Assembly (NCBI RefSeq): GCF_036174265.1
Contig: NZ_CP108055.1
Coordinates: forward strand, 4,278,001 to 4,342,000
Length of the DNA stretch: 64,000 nt
Source of the DNA: Streptomyces sp. NBC_00285
GTDB taxonomy: Bacteria; Actinomycetota; Actinomycetes; Streptomycetales; Streptomycetaceae
Direction: 5' to 3'
Under the pieces are notes generated by a model that ran no database searches, was not told the DNA's origin, and saw only the letters and a list, made by a program, of their open reading frames with translations. Of this stretch, positions 25,240-35,300 are shown piece after piece. Within the stretch, counting starts at the first letter, position 1. Each line of letters opens with the position of its first letter. The translations under genes and the position numbers were made by a program.

Positions 25240-25842
25240 TCAGCCCAACAACTCCCGAACCACCGGCACCAGCGCCCGAAACGCCTGCCCCCGGTGGCTG
25301 ATCGCGTTCTTCTCGGCCGGCGACAGTTCGGCGCAGGTTCGTGTGTCGCCGTCCGGCTGGAGGATCGGGTCGTAGCCGAAGCCGTTCGTGCCGGTCGGGG
25401 TGTGGCGGAGGACGCCTCGGAGTTGGCCCTCGACCACTCGCTCCGTGCCGTCCGGAAGTGCCAGCGCCGCCGCGCAGGCGAAGTGGGCGCCGCGGTGTTC
25501 GTCGGCGATGTCCGACAACTGGGCCAGGAGCAGCGCCAGGTTGGCCTTGTCGTCTCCGTGGGTGCCTGCCCAGCGGGCCGAGAAGATGCCGGGGGCGCCG
25601 TTCAGGACGTCGACGCAGAGGCCTGAGTCGTCGGCGATGGCGGGCAACCCGGTTGCCTGGGCGAGGGCGTGGGCTTTGAGGAGGGCGTTTTCGGCGAAGG
25701 TGACGCCGGTTTCCTTGACGTCGGGGATCTCGGGGTACGCGTCCGCGCCGACGAGGTCGTGGGGCAGGCCTGCGTCGGCGAGGATGGCGTGGAGTTCGGT
25801 GATTTTTCCGGCGTTGCGGGTGGCGAGGATCAGGCGGGTCAT
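25240..25842 (-). CDS. rdgB: RdgB/HAM1 XTP/dITP pyrophosphatase
   Basis: A full-length 200-residue house-cleaning NTPase. It has the TRNAGK substrate motif at 8-13, ETGVTFAENALLKA, the catalytic-region ADDSGLCVDVLNGAPGIFSARWAG, and the purine-binding GTNGFGYDPI and SHRGQAF motifs. It hydrolyses ITP, dITP and XTP to monophosphates. ATG at 25842 gives the usual MTRLILATRN start; a GTG two codons earlier is possible. It lies downstream of the small exported protein and rph on the same strand; rph-rdgB clustering is common in actinobacteria. Confidence 0.95.
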   Translation of the reverse strand: MTRLILATRNAGKITELHAILADAGLPHDLVGADAYPEIPDVKETGVTFAENALLKAHALAQATGLPAIADDSGLCVDVLNGAPGIFSARWAGTHGDDKANLALLLAQLSDIADEHRGAHFACAAALALPDGTERVVEGQLRGVLRHTPTGTNGFGYDPILQPDGDTRTCAELSPAEKNAISHRGQAFRALVPVVRELLG

Positions 25843-25864
25843 GTCCACCAGTATCCAAGTCCGG

Positions 25865-26266
25865 TCAGGGGGTGCAGACCTTGGTCAGTTCGCCTGCCGC
25901 GTCGGTGATCGGGCTGAGGTCGGGGGTCGCGTCACCCTTCTCCACTGCCGAGCGGACGTTGGTGACCGCGTCGCCGAGGTTGTCGACCGCCTTGTTGACG
26001 TCGGCGTTGTCCGTCTTGTCGCCGATCTGGTCGAGGTTCTTGTCGATGGAGTTGAGGGACTCCTCCAGCTGGGTGGGGTCGTTGGAGGCGTTTTCCACGG
26101 CTTGCTGGAGGTCGGTGACGCTGTCGGCGATGGCGTCGGCGGTCTGGACGCAGTCGAGTGCCTTGCTGACCGCGTCGCAGCCGGTGGTGAGGCCGATCGT
26201 CAGTGCGACGGCGGCTACGGCGGCGGCGATGGTGGTGGTGGTACGGCGGCGTCGGCTCGCGGCCAT
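25865..26266 (-). CDS. Small exported or lipoprotein-like protein
   Basis: A 133-residue protein with an Arg-rich N-terminus and a hydrophobic signal (TTTTIAAAVAAVALTIGLTTG) ending TTGC, an imperfect lipobox with Cys30. The mature part is acidic, helical and Asn/Asp/Ala-rich (DNADVNKAVDNLGDAV), probably a coiled bundle, with further Cys residues at 39 and near the C-terminus that could form a disulfide. GGAGGGAA precedes the ATG. It sits between rph and rdgB. I do not recognise a function. Confidence 0.8.
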   Translation of the reverse strand: MAASRRRRTTTTIAAAVAAVALTIGLTTGCDAVSKALDCVQTADAIADSVTDLQQAVENASNDPTQLEESLNSIDKNLDQIGDKTDNADVNKAVDNLGDAVTNVRSAVEKGDATPDLSPITDAAGELTKVCTP

Positions 26267-26315
26267 GGTTCTGTTCCCTCCTGTGGGCAGGCCTCACAGG
26301 CCCCCGTTGTTGGTC

Positions 26316-26343
26316 GGGCGCCTGCTGTGCACAGCAGGCGCCC
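26316..26343. terminator. Perfect 28-bp palindrome, probable terminator of rph
   Basis: GGGCGCCTGCTGTG and CACAGCAGGCGCCC are exact inverse complements with no intervening base. The palindrome lies 67 bases downstream of the rph stop and ahead of the small exported protein gene. Its length and GC content suit an intrinsic terminator. Confidence 0.7.
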
Positions 26344-26410
26344 GTACTTCCAGAGACGTCAGGGAGGTCGGTGGGGTTGCGTGCCGCCACCGGATTCCTT
26401 GGCGTTCTCT

Positions 26411-27148
26411 TTACCTTTCGAGGACCGTGTCGAGTGCCTTGCTCTGCAGGGCGGCAAGGTCCGTGCAGCCTGATACGGCGAGGTCGAGGAGGGTGTTGAG
26501 TTCGTCGCGGGCGAAGGGTTCGGCCTCGGCGGTGCCCTGGACCTCGACGAAGCGGCCGTCGCCGGTGCAGACGACGTTCATGTCGGTGTCGGCCTTGACG
26601 TCCTCTTCGTAGCGGAGGTCCAGCAACGGCACCCCTCCCACGATGCCGACCGAGACCGCGGAGACGGTTCCCGTCAGCGGCTGGCGGCCAGCTTTGATCA
26701 GCTTCCTGCCCTGGGCCCAGGAGATGGCGTCGGCGAGTGCGACGTAGGCGCCGGTGATGGCTGCGGTGCGGGTGCCGCCGTCGGCCTGGAGGACGTCACA
26801 GTCGAGGACGATGGTGTTCTCGCCGAGTGCCTTGTAGTCGATGACGGCGCGCAGGGAACGGCCGATGAGGCGGCTGATCTCGTGGGTGCGGCCGCCGATC
26901 CTGCCGCGGACGGATTCGCGGTCGCCGCGGGTGTTGGTGGCGCGGGGCAGCATGGAGTATTCGGCGGTGACCCAGCCTTCGCCGCTGCCTTTGCGCCAGC
27001 GGGGGACGCCTTCGGTGACGGAGGCGGTGCAGAAGACTTTGGTGTCGCCGAAGGAGACGAGGACGGAGCCTTCGGCGTGCTTGCTCCAGCCGCGTTCGAT
27101 GGTGACCGGGCGGAGTTGTTCGGGGGTGCGGCCGTCGATTCGAGACAT
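26411..27148 (-). CDS. rph: Ribonuclease PH
   Basis: A full-length 245-residue tRNA 3'-end processing phosphorolytic exonuclease. It has [18 protein letters not shown], RNase PH signature [14 protein letters not shown], the [19 protein letters not shown] segment, [20 protein letters not shown], and the phosphate-binding region. ATG at 27148 begins MSRIDGRT as in orthologues; the open frame upstream runs through the nagF terminator and is not coding. Confidence 0.96.
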   Translation of the reverse strand: MSRIDGRTPEQLRPVTIERGWSKHAEGSVLVSFGDTKVFCTASVTEGVPRWRKGSGEGWVTAEYSMLPRATNTRGDRESVRGRIGGRTHEISRLIGRSLRAVIDYKALGENTIVLDCDVLQADGGTRTAAITGAYVALADAISWAQGRKLIKAGRQPLTGTVSAVSVGIVGGVPLLDLRYEEDVKADTDMNVVCTGDGRFVEVQGTAEAEPFARDELNTLLDLAVSGCTDLAALQSKALDTVLER

Positions 27149-27175
27149 GGCGCTGAGCCTATCCGCACCAGTGGG

Positions 27176-27207
27176 AAGGGCCCCTCCCGCGGGGGAAAGG
27201 GGCCCTT
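27176..27207 (-). terminator. Hairpin terminator after nagF
   Basis: AAGGGCCCCT and AGGGGCCCTT form a 10-bp perfect stem around CCCGCGGGGGAA, followed on the minus strand by GGGAGGGG-type sequence. It lies between the nagF stop and the rph start. Confidence 0.7.
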
Positions 27208-27225
27208 TTCGCGTGAACGGGTGGC

Positions 27226-27459
27226 TCACATCAGGTCTTCGATCTCCGCTGCGATGGGGTCGGCGTCGGTGCCGATGACGACCTGGATGGCGGTGCCCAT
27301 CTTGACGACGCCGTGGGCGCCGGCGGCTTTGAGGGCGGCTTCGTCGACTTTGCTCGCGTCGACGACTTCGGTGCGCAGGCGGGTGATGCAGCCTTCGACC
27401 TCTTCGATGTTCTCGATGCCGCCGAGTCCGGCGACGATCTTCTCTGCCTTGGTGGCCAT
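27226..27459 (-). CDS. nagF: PTS EIIB subunit, N-acetylglucosamine type (NagF)
   Basis: A 77-residue stand-alone glucose-family EIIB. The phosphorylated Cys24 is in [13 protein letters not shown], and [23 protein letters not shown] closes the domain. ATG at 27459 has GAGGAG six bases upstream. It relays phosphate from EIIA (Crr) to sugar taken up by the EIIC encoded divergently. A DasR-type operator lies about 95 bases upstream. Identification as nagF rests on the family, the adjacent nagE2-like gene and remembered synteny. Confidence 0.92.
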   Translation of the reverse strand: MATKAEKIVAGLGGIENIEEVEGCITRLRTEVVDASKVDEAALKAAGAHGVVKMGTAIQVVIGTDADPIAAEIEDLM

Positions 27460-27552
27460 GTCGGTCTCCTCACGCACAGGTGGCCCAGCTTCGTGAGCGA
27501 TTGCGCCGTACGTACCGATAGATGACGTCACAGCAACCCAATCGTCCGTTGC

Positions 27553-27564
27553 TGGTCTACACCA
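27553..27564. promoter_or_regulatory. DasR-responsive element (dre) upstream of nagF
   Basis: TGGTCTACACCA matches the DasR consensus TGGTCTAGACCA except for one central base. Its distance to the nagF start is 93 bases. DasR is the GntR-family GlcNAc-6-P/GlcN-6-P-responsive repressor of PTS and chitin genes. Confidence 0.8.
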
Positions 27565-27671
27565 CCTGACGGGCGGTCGCCAACCCGGGAGTCCGCTCGG
27601 GGCCTGACGGGGCGTAGCTCTCCGGTTGCGGAACTGACGGGTTCCTTATATCGACCCCATCGTGTACAACA

Positions 27672-27698
27672 GGTCTACACCACTGAGTGGTGTAGACC
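27672..27698. promoter_or_regulatory. Two dre sites forming one perfect 27-bp palindrome upstream of nagE2
   Basis: The arms GGTCTACACCACT and AGTGGTGTAGACC are exact inverse complements around a single G. Each arm is itself a near-complete dre half-pair (AGGTCTACACCA and TGGTGTAGACCA). The array ends 19 bases before the nagE2 start, overlapping the likely promoter or leader, so bound DasR would block transcription. Confidence 0.85.
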
Positions 27699-27717
27699 AC
27701 CACCCGATGGAGGACGT

Positions 27718-29025
<1,308 letters not shown>

Positions 29026-29045
29026 GTCGCCGTTGAGGGAACGTC

Positions 29046-29083
29046 GAAGGCCCCCGGAGTCCTGAACCTCTCCGGGGGCCTTC
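29046..29083 (+). terminator. Hairpin terminator after nagE2
   Basis: GAAGGCCCCCGGA and TCCGGGGGCCTTC form a 13-bp perfect stem with a 12-base loop, 20 bases after the stop. The convergent MBL gene ends just beyond it, so it can work both ways. Confidence 0.85.
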
Positions 29084-29096
29084 GTCGTGCCTCGGG

Positions 29097-29849
29097 CTAG
29101 ATGTCGTACGACTGCCTCGGCGTCGCCAGGGACACCGGGCCGTCGAACACCGCGCGGGCGTCGGCGAGGTTGACCTGGGGGTCGGTCCACGGGGGGATGT
29201 GGGTGAGGACCAGGCGGCGGGCGCCTGCCCGGGTCGCCGTCTCACCCGCCTCGCGGCCGTTGAGGTGCAGGTCGGGGATGTTCTCCTTGCCGTGCGTGAA
29301 GGCCGCCTCGCACAGGAACAGGTCGGTGTCGCGGGCGAGTTGGGTCAGGGCGGGGCTCAGGCCGGTGTCGCCGGAGTAGGTCAGGGAGGTGCCGCCGTGC
29401 TCGACGCGGATGCCGTACGCCTCCACGGGGTGGGCCACTCGCTCGGTGTGGACCGTGAAGGGGCCGATGTCGAAGGTGGACGGCTTGACCGTGTGGAAGT
29501 CGAAGACCTCGCTCATCGAGGAGGCGGTGGGGGTGTCGGCGTAGGCCGTGGTGAGGCGGTGTTCGGTGCCTTCGGGGCCGTAGACCGGGATGGGGTCGCA
29601 GCGGCCGCCGTCGTGGCGGTAGTAGCGCGCGACGAAGTACGCGCACATGTCGATGCAGTGGTCGGCGTGCAGATGGCTGAGGAAGATCGCGTCGAGGTCG
29701 TAGAGACCGCAGTGGCGCTGCAGCTCGCCGAGGGCACCGTTGCCCATGTCGAGAAGCAGCCGGAAGCCGTCGGCCTCGATGAGGTAGCTCGAGCAGGCCG
29801 ATTCCGCGGACGGGAACGACCCCGAGCAGCCGACGACGGTGAGCTTCAT
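29097..29849 (-). CDS. MBL-fold metallo-hydrolase, RNase Z/phosphodiesterase-like
   Basis: A 250-residue metallo-beta-lactamase-fold protein. The start is MKLTVVGCSGSFPS and the metal motif SHLHADH has His59, His61, Asp63 and His64. TERVAHPVEAYGIRV supplies another His, SLTYSGDTG the bridging Asp, and RRLVLTHIPPW the last His. All metal ligands appear present. It resembles RNase Z-like or cyclic-nucleotide phosphodiesterase MBLs. ATG at 29849 has GGAGG nine bases upstream. Substrate not determinable. Confidence 0.88.
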   Translation of the reverse strand: MKLTVVGCSGSFPSAESACSSYLIEADGFRLLLDMGNGALGELQRHCGLYDLDAIFLSHLHADHCIDMCAYFVARYYRHDGGRCDPIPVYGPEGTEHRLTTAYADTPTASSMSEVFDFHTVKPSTFDIGPFTVHTERVAHPVEAYGIRVEHGGTSLTYSGDTGLSPALTQLARDTDLFLCEAAFTHGKENIPDLHLNGREAGETATRAGARRLVLTHIPPWTDPQVNLADARAVFDGPVSLATPRQSYDI

Positions 29850-30083
29850 AAAAAAGAAACCTCCGCGGGCGGGACTTTTCTGGGAAGGAGAACGGGGGTC
29901 GTGCGGTTCGTCGAGCGTAAGGCGCAAAACCTCTGGTCGCTCCTCCGCCCAGGGCTGTTGTGGGCGAACTCACCTGTGGTGTCACCGGTTCGGCTGGTCC
30001 GGGGGCGCGGGAGAAGTGTGAGCAGGCTTACGGCTTGCGCAGAGGGCGCGCGGGGCTGATCGCGCGCCGGTAACGTCGTCCTC

Positions 30084-30533
30084 ATGGACACGTCCTGGTG
30101 GCTCGCGCTCGCGGCGGTGGTGTTGCTCGCGCTGGTCGCGACGCTCGTGGACGGGTGGGGACGGGGGCATCGGCCCCGGGGGCGTACGGACCGTACGACT
30201 CGGCCGGCCGGGCGTACCGGGCCTCGGCCGCGGCCCGCGGAGATCTGGTGGGCGAACGTGCCGTTCGAGGACGGGCCGGGCGCCAAGGACCGCCCCTGTC
30301 TGGTGCTCGCGGTGCGCGGGCGGCGGGCGACGGTCGCGAAGATCACCAGCAAGTACCACGACGAGCGGGCCGGGGTGATCCCGCTGCCGCCGGGTTCGGT
30401 GGGCGACGCGCAGGGGCGGGCCAGTTTCCTGGAGACGGACGAGCTGCGCCAGGTGCCGGTGGGGGACTTCCGGCGGCGGGCGGGTGTGGTGGACCCGGTC
30501 CTGTGGGACCAGGTCCGTCACCTGGCGAGTTAG
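30084..30533 (+). CDS. PemK/MazF family protein with N-terminal membrane anchor
   Basis: A 149-residue protein. Residues 4-23 are a membrane helix (SWWLALAAVVLLALVATLVD), followed by a basic Arg/Gly linker. A PemK/MazF-like barrel comprises AEIWWANVPFEDGPGAKDRPCLVLAV, ATVAKITSKYHDER and ASFLETDELRQVPV. The family includes mRNA interferase toxins, but no antitoxin gene is adjacent, and the membrane anchor is unusual for a toxin. It may be a derived nuclease or a noncatalytic relative. Convergent with cysM. Confidence 0.8.
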   Translation: MDTSWWLALAAVVLLALVATLVDGWGRGHRPRGRTDRTTRPAGRTGPRPRPAEIWWANVPFEDGPGAKDRPCLVLAVRGRRATVAKITSKYHDERAGVIPLPPGSVGDAQGRASFLETDELRQVPVGDFRRRAGVVDPVLWDQVRHLAS

Positions 30534-30564
30534 CTCACGCCCAGAGCCGGCCCTGCGAGCCGGG

Positions 30565-31521
<957 letters not shown>

Positions 31522-31800
31522 TCAGGCCATGCCGCCGGCCACGGCCGGCAGGATCGTGACGTTGTCGCCGTCGGTGAGCTTGGTGTTGATGCCGTCGAGG
31601 AAGCGGACGTCCTCGTCGTTGAGGTAGACGTTGACGAAGCGGCGCAGCTCGCCGTTGTCCACGATGCGGGCCTGGACGCCCGCGTGCCGGGTCTCGAGGT
31701 CGGTGAAGAGCTCGGCGAGCGTGGTCCCGTTGCCCTCCACCGCCTTCTGGCCGTCGGTGTAGGTGCGGAGGATGGTCGGGATGCGGACCTCGATGGCCAT
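31522..31800 (-). CDS. cysO: Ubiquitin-like sulfur carrier CysO (MoaD/ThiS family)
   Basis: A 92-residue beta-grasp protein: VRIPTILRTYTDGQK, RFVNVYLNDEDVRFLDG and GDNVTILPAVAGG. The thiocarboxylate-forming Gly-Gly is followed by two extra residues, Met-Ala, before the stop. The mycobacterial CysO, as I recall it, ends in Gly-Gly, so here trimming may be needed; the JAMM protease Mec encoded upstream could do this. It delivers sulfide to CysM. GGAG lies about eight bases before the ATG. Confidence 0.92.
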   Translation of the reverse strand: MAIEVRIPTILRTYTDGQKAVEGNGTTLAELFTDLETRHAGVQARIVDNGELRRFVNVYLNDEDVRFLDGINTKLTDGDNVTILPAVAGGMA

Positions 31801-31889
31801 GGTGGCGGGCTCCTGTCGGAAAGTGGTCTGGTCGGTGGGCGCACGACGAACGCACGCCGCGGCTCACGGCCGTACGGCGGCAGGGAAGG

Positions 31890-31985
31890 TCAACAGATGG
31901 CGCTGTTCAGCCTGCACAGGTCGACGTGCAGCCGCGCCACGAGCAGGATGCCCGGCGTCTTCTCGCTCACGTCGTTCAGAACCAT
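31890..31985 (-). CDS. Putative cysteine-responsive leader peptide (31 aa)
   Basis: A short frame between mec and cysO encodes MVLNDVSEKTPGILLVARLH followed by VDLCRLNSAIC. Putative leader peptides with an H(V/I)DLCR motif and a terminal Cys precede sulfur-assimilation genes in Streptomyces. The Cys codons lie 24 and 31 residues in, the last immediately before the stop. It is 89 bases upstream of cysO. By analogy with cysteine-dependent attenuation by upstream frames in actinobacteria, ribosome stalling at low Cys would raise expression of cysO-cysM. I see no obvious ribosome binding site; translation may be leaderless. Confidence 0.75.
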   Translation of the reverse strand: MVLNDVSEKTPGILLVARLHVDLCRLNSAIC

Positions 31986-32064
31986 GGGCTCATCGTATCG
32001 ATTCCCGGCCCGGGTCCCGGAGTGTGATCTCGGATGCTGGATGGTTTCCGACCGGATCGCGAGA

Positions 32065-32487
32065 TCAGTAGGCCTCGACGACCGTGACCTCCTCCTCCGT
32101 AACCACGCCTTCCACGATCCGGAACGAGCGGAACTGGAAGTCCCCGAGGCCGTCGGTGTCCGCCGTGGACACCAGGACGTAGTGGGCGCCGGGCTCGTTG
32201 GCGTAGGAGATGTCGGTCCGGGACGGGTGGGCCTCGGTCGCGGTGTGGGAGTGGTAGATGACCACCGGTTCCTCGTCGCGGTCGTCCATCTCGCGGTAGA
32301 GCCTGAGCAGGTCGCCGGAGTCGAACTCGTAGAACGTCGGCGACATGGCCGCGTTGAGCATGGGGATGAAGCGCTCGGGGCGGTCCGACTTCTCCGGACC
32401 CGCGACGACTCCGCACGCCTCGTCGGGGTGGTCCTTGCGCGCGTGCGCGACGATCTGGTCGACGAGTGCCTGGGTGATGGTCAGCAT
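32065..32487 (-). CDS. mec: Mec-type JAMM metalloprotease (M67 family)
   Basis: A 140-residue JAB1/MPN-type zinc protease. Glu23 is in PDEACGVV, and the JAMM motif is His79-Ser-His81 (IYHSHT) with Ser89 and Asp92 (SRTD). In the mycobacterial pathway Mec releases cysteine from the CysO-cysteine adduct; here it may also mature CysO by removing its Met-Ala tail. ATG at 32487 fits the family; the frame upstream passes through a terminator and is not coding. First gene of the mec-leader-cysO-cysM cluster. Confidence 0.92.
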   Translation of the reverse strand: MLTITQALVDQIVAHARKDHPDEACGVVAGPEKSDRPERFIPMLNAAMSPTFYEFDSGDLLRLYREMDDRDEEPVVIYHSHTATEAHPSRTDISYANEPGAHYVLVSTADTDGLGDFQFRSFRIVEGVVTEEEVTVVEAY

Positions 32488-32508
32488 GCCGAAAAGGATA
32501 AGCAGAGG

Positions 32509-32541
32509 GCCGCCGCGTACCGGGGAACGGTACGCGGCGGC
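32509..32541 (-). terminator. Hairpin terminator between the amino-acid permease and mec
   Basis: GCCGCCGCGTACC and GGTACGCGGCGGC form a 13-bp perfect stem with loop GGGGAAC, 17 bases after the permease stop. It separates the permease transcript from the cysteine cluster. Confidence 0.8.
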
Positions 32542-32558
32542 CCACATGCTGGACTTCT

Positions 32559-33998
32559 CTAGCCGGCGACCTTCTCGAACTCCGGGTCCTGGCGGTCCGT
32601 GATCCCGGGGTTGCGGGACTTCAGGACGGCCCAGCCGATGCCGAGCGCGGCGGCCCAGCCGGCCATCACGTACAGGCAGATCCTGGCGTCCGCGTCGTAG
32701 GCGATCAGGCAGGTCACGAAGAGCAGGAAGACGATCGCGATGTACGAGCACACCGAGCCGCCCGGCGCCGGGAAGGAGGAGGCCGGCAGCCGGCCCGCGT
32801 CCACCGCGCGGCGGTACAGGACGTGGCTGACCAGGATCATCAGCCAGGTCCAGATGCCCGCCGCGGTGGCCACCGAGGTCACGTAGCCGAAGGCCTTCTC
32901 GGGGACGACGTAGTTGAGGACCACGCCGATGCCCATGAAGAGGACGGAGACCGTGACGCCGAAGGCGGGCGCCTTCGTGGACGACAGCTTCCTGAAGACC
33001 GCCGGGGCCTCACGGCGCTCGGCGAGGTTCCGCAGCATGCGCCCGGTGGAGTACATGCCGGAGTTGCAGGAGGACAGGGCCGCGGTGAGGACGACGAAGT
33101 TGACGATGCCGGCGCCCGCCGGGATGCCGATCTTCGCGAAGGCCTCGACGAACGGCGAGACGCCCGGGGCGAACTCGGTCCACTTCACCACGCAGAGGAT
33201 GACGGTGAGCGCGCCGACGTAGAACAGCGCGATCCGCCACGGCAGGGTGTTGATCGCCTTGGGGAGGGTTTTCTCCGGGTTCTCGGACTCGCCCGCGGTG
33301 ACGCCGACGAGCTCGACGGCGAGGTAGGCGAACATGACGCCCTGCAGGGTCATCAGGGACGAGCCGACGCCCTTGGGGAAGAAGCCGTCGAAGGCCCACA
33401 GGTTGGAGACGGCGGCGGTGTCGCCGGCCGAGCTGAAGCCGAAGGTGAGGACGCCGAGGCCGATGACGATCATGCCGATCAGGGCGGTGACCTTGACCAT
33501 CGAGAACCAGAACTCGAGCTCGCCGAAGACCTTCACCGAGATCAGGTTGACCCCGAAGAGGACCACCAGGAAGGTCAGCGCGGTCACCCACTGCGGTATG
33601 TGGGGGAACCAGTAGTTGACGTAGATCGCGGCGGCCGTGAGCTCGGCCATGCCGGTGACGACCCACATCAGCCAGTACGTCCAGCCGGTGAAGTAGCCGA
33701 AGAACGGGCCGAGGAACTCACGGGAGTACTCGGCGAAGGAGCCCGAGACCGGGCGGTAGAGCAGGAGCTCACCGAGCGCCCGCATGATGAAGAAGACGAT
33801 CACGCCGGCGAGGGCGTACATGAGGATGAGGCTGGGGCCGGCCTTGGCGATGTTCGCGCCGGCGCCGAGGAAGAGGCCGACGCCGATGGCGCCGCCGATC
33901 GCGATCATCTGGACCTGGCGGCTGCCGAGTCCGCGCTCGTATCCCTCTTCGGACGTCTTCTCCGGGTCCGAGCCTGTGTCGACCTGAGCGGAGGTCAT
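32559..33998 (-). CDS. Amino-acid permease (APC family, AAT type)
   Basis: A 479-residue carrier with 12 predicted helices. The family opening GLGSRQVQMIAIGGAIGVGLFLGAG is clear, as are GELLLYRPVSGSFAEYSREF, GWTYWLMWVVTGMAELTAAAIYV, and SSCNSGMYSTGRMLRNLAERREAP. It resembles the CycA/ProY/AnsP group of H+ symporters for neutral amino acids; substrate not assignable. ATG at 33998 is followed by a charged 20-residue head. Confidence 0.91.
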   Translation of the reverse strand: MTSAQVDTGSDPEKTSEEGYERGLGSRQVQMIAIGGAIGVGLFLGAGANIAKAGPSLILMYALAGVIVFFIMRALGELLLYRPVSGSFAEYSREFLGPFFGYFTGWTYWLMWVVTGMAELTAAAIYVNYWFPHIPQWVTALTFLVVLFGVNLISVKVFGELEFWFSMVKVTALIGMIVIGLGVLTFGFSSAGDTAAVSNLWAFDGFFPKGVGSSLMTLQGVMFAYLAVELVGVTAGESENPEKTLPKAINTLPWRIALFYVGALTVILCVVKWTEFAPGVSPFVEAFAKIGIPAGAGIVNFVVLTAALSSCNSGMYSTGRMLRNLAERREAPAVFRKLSSTKAPAFGVTVSVLFMGIGVVLNYVVPEKAFGYVTSVATAAGIWTWLMILVSHVLYRRAVDAGRLPASSFPAPGGSVCSYIAIVFLLFVTCLIAYDADARICLYVMAGWAAALGIGWAVLKSRNPGITDRQDPEFEKVAG

Positions 33999-34319
33999 GT
34001 CTGTGGTGCGCCTTTCTCCATTCCGAACCGGGCCTCTCGTCGGCCTCGGATCGGGTTCGATCCCCCCGGATTGATGGAGTGGTGCCTGGCCGACGGTCGT
34101 CGGCTCGGTGGCGCACCCGGCCGAACATGCGGGTGGTGTTCGCCGGGCGGTCGTGCAGATTTATCACGGCCGTACCGTTGATCACCCGGGCGGAATGTGG
34201 CGCAGGACACAGGAAGAAGCGGACAAACGGCGTCCGGAAAACGCGAATGCCGTGAGCGCGGTGACGTGATCGTTATCCCGATTTGAGCGCTCTCTGAGCG
34301 AACACAAAACCGTCACATC
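33999..34319. other. Intergenic region upstream of the permease
   Basis: About 320 bases without a supported gene, containing the permease promoter. It includes two less GC-rich patches (TTTATCACGG near 34160 and GTGATCGTTATCCCGATTTGAGC near 34265), both plausible promoter neighbourhoods. I see no clear operator or hairpin. Confidence 0.5.
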
Positions 34320-34922
34320 TCACGGCATAAGGGTGGTCACGAGGGTCTCCTGGAGGCCGCCCAGCCAGAGGTACGCCATCACCATCGGCTTGCGCGGGTC
34401 CTCGTCCGGCAGTCGGTAGAGGAGGTCGGTGTCCTCCTCGTCGGTGATGTCGAGGCGGGAGCCGATCGCCAGGCGCAGGTCGTTGAGGGCGCCGAGCCAC
34501 TTCTGGGACTCACCGGTGGACAGCTTGAGGACCGCCCCGCCGTCGCCGGCGGAGTGCAGCGCGTCCAGGGAGCGGATCACCACGAGGGCGCTTTCGCGCT
34601 TGCCGGTGCGCAGGTCGTTCTCGGTGTAGCGGCGGAACTCCGCGGAGTACTCCCGCTGTTCCTCGGCCTCCTTGGCCTGCGGGGCGCCCTCGGGGTCGCC
34701 GTAGGCGTCCGGGAACAGGCGCCGCAGCACGGGATCGGAGGGCGGCTCGGTGGGGCCGTCCGCGAAGAGCTCGGCGAGCGGGTCGTCGGAGGCGTCCTCG
34801 GCGGGCCCGGGCCCGATGAGCTCCAGGAGCTGGACGGCCAGCGACCGGATGATGGAGATCTCGACGTCGTCGAGGGCGACGGCCGCGCCGCCGCCGGGAA
34901 GCGGTTCGAAGTGTCCGGGCAT
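34320..34922 (-). CDS. DUF2017 family protein
   Basis: A 200-residue DUF2017 protein beginning MPGHFEPLPGGG with LDDVEISIIRSLAVQLLELIG and SDPVLRRLFPDAYGD. SAEFRRYTENDLRTGKRESALVV and QKWLGALNDLRLAIGSRLDIT follow, with a C-terminal YLWLGGLQETLV. It is largely helical and cytoplasmic. It lies immediately downstream of clpS (12-base gap), an association conserved in actinobacteria, suggesting a link to ClpS/ClpAP(C)-dependent proteolysis, but the function is unknown. Confidence 0.9.
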   Translation of the reverse strand: MPGHFEPLPGGGAAVALDDVEISIIRSLAVQLLELIGPGPAEDASDDPLAELFADGPTEPPSDPVLRRLFPDAYGDPEGAPQAKEAEEQREYSAEFRRYTENDLRTGKRESALVVIRSLDALHSAGDGGAVLKLSTGESQKWLGALNDLRLAIGSRLDITDEEDTDLLYRLPDEDPRKPMVMAYLWLGGLQETLVTTLMP

Positions 34923-34934
34923 CAGTGGATATCG

Positions 34935-35252
34935 CTACTTCCGGTCCTGCTGGAGGGTGGCCCACAGGCCGTATCCGTGCATGGCCTGCACATCGCGTTC
35001 CATCTCCTCGCGACTGCCGCTGGAGACGACCGCCCGGCCCTTGTGGTGGACGTCCATCATGAGCTTGGTGGCCTTGTCCTTCGTGTAGCCGAAGTACGTC
35101 TGGAAGACGTAGGTCACGTAGCTCATGAGGTTGACGGGGTCGTTGTGCACGATCGTGACCCAGGGGACGTCCGGCTCGGGTACGGCGAAGACCTCTTCCG
35201 CCGACTCGGTGCGTTCGATCTCTACGGGAGCGGGTGACGTCACACGGCCCAT
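34935..35252 (-). CDS. clpS: ATP-dependent Clp protease adaptor ClpS
   Basis: A 105-residue ClpS. The N-degron pocket residues are in [17 protein letters not shown] (Asn37, Asp38), followed by [20 protein letters not shown] and [21 protein letters not shown]. It hands proteins with destabilising N-termini to the Clp ATPase. ATG at 35252 is possible and GTG at 35243 is an alternative. Transcribed divergently from pncB with a gap of about 50 bases; first gene of a clpS-DUF2017 pair. Confidence 0.93.
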   Translation of the reverse strand: MGRVTSPAPVEIERTESAEEVFAVPEPDVPWVTIVHNDPVNLMSYVTYVFQTYFGYTKDKATKLMMDVHHKGRAVVSSGSREEMERDVQAMHGYGLWATLQQDRK

Positions 35253-35300
35253 GCTGCCACGCACAGCACAAATCGTCACACTGACGCGAACGGGGGTAGC

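Noticed and set aside
30084..30533. Type II toxin-antitoxin pair
   Set aside because: No antitoxin-like frame was found immediately upstream or downstream, and the protein has a membrane anchor.
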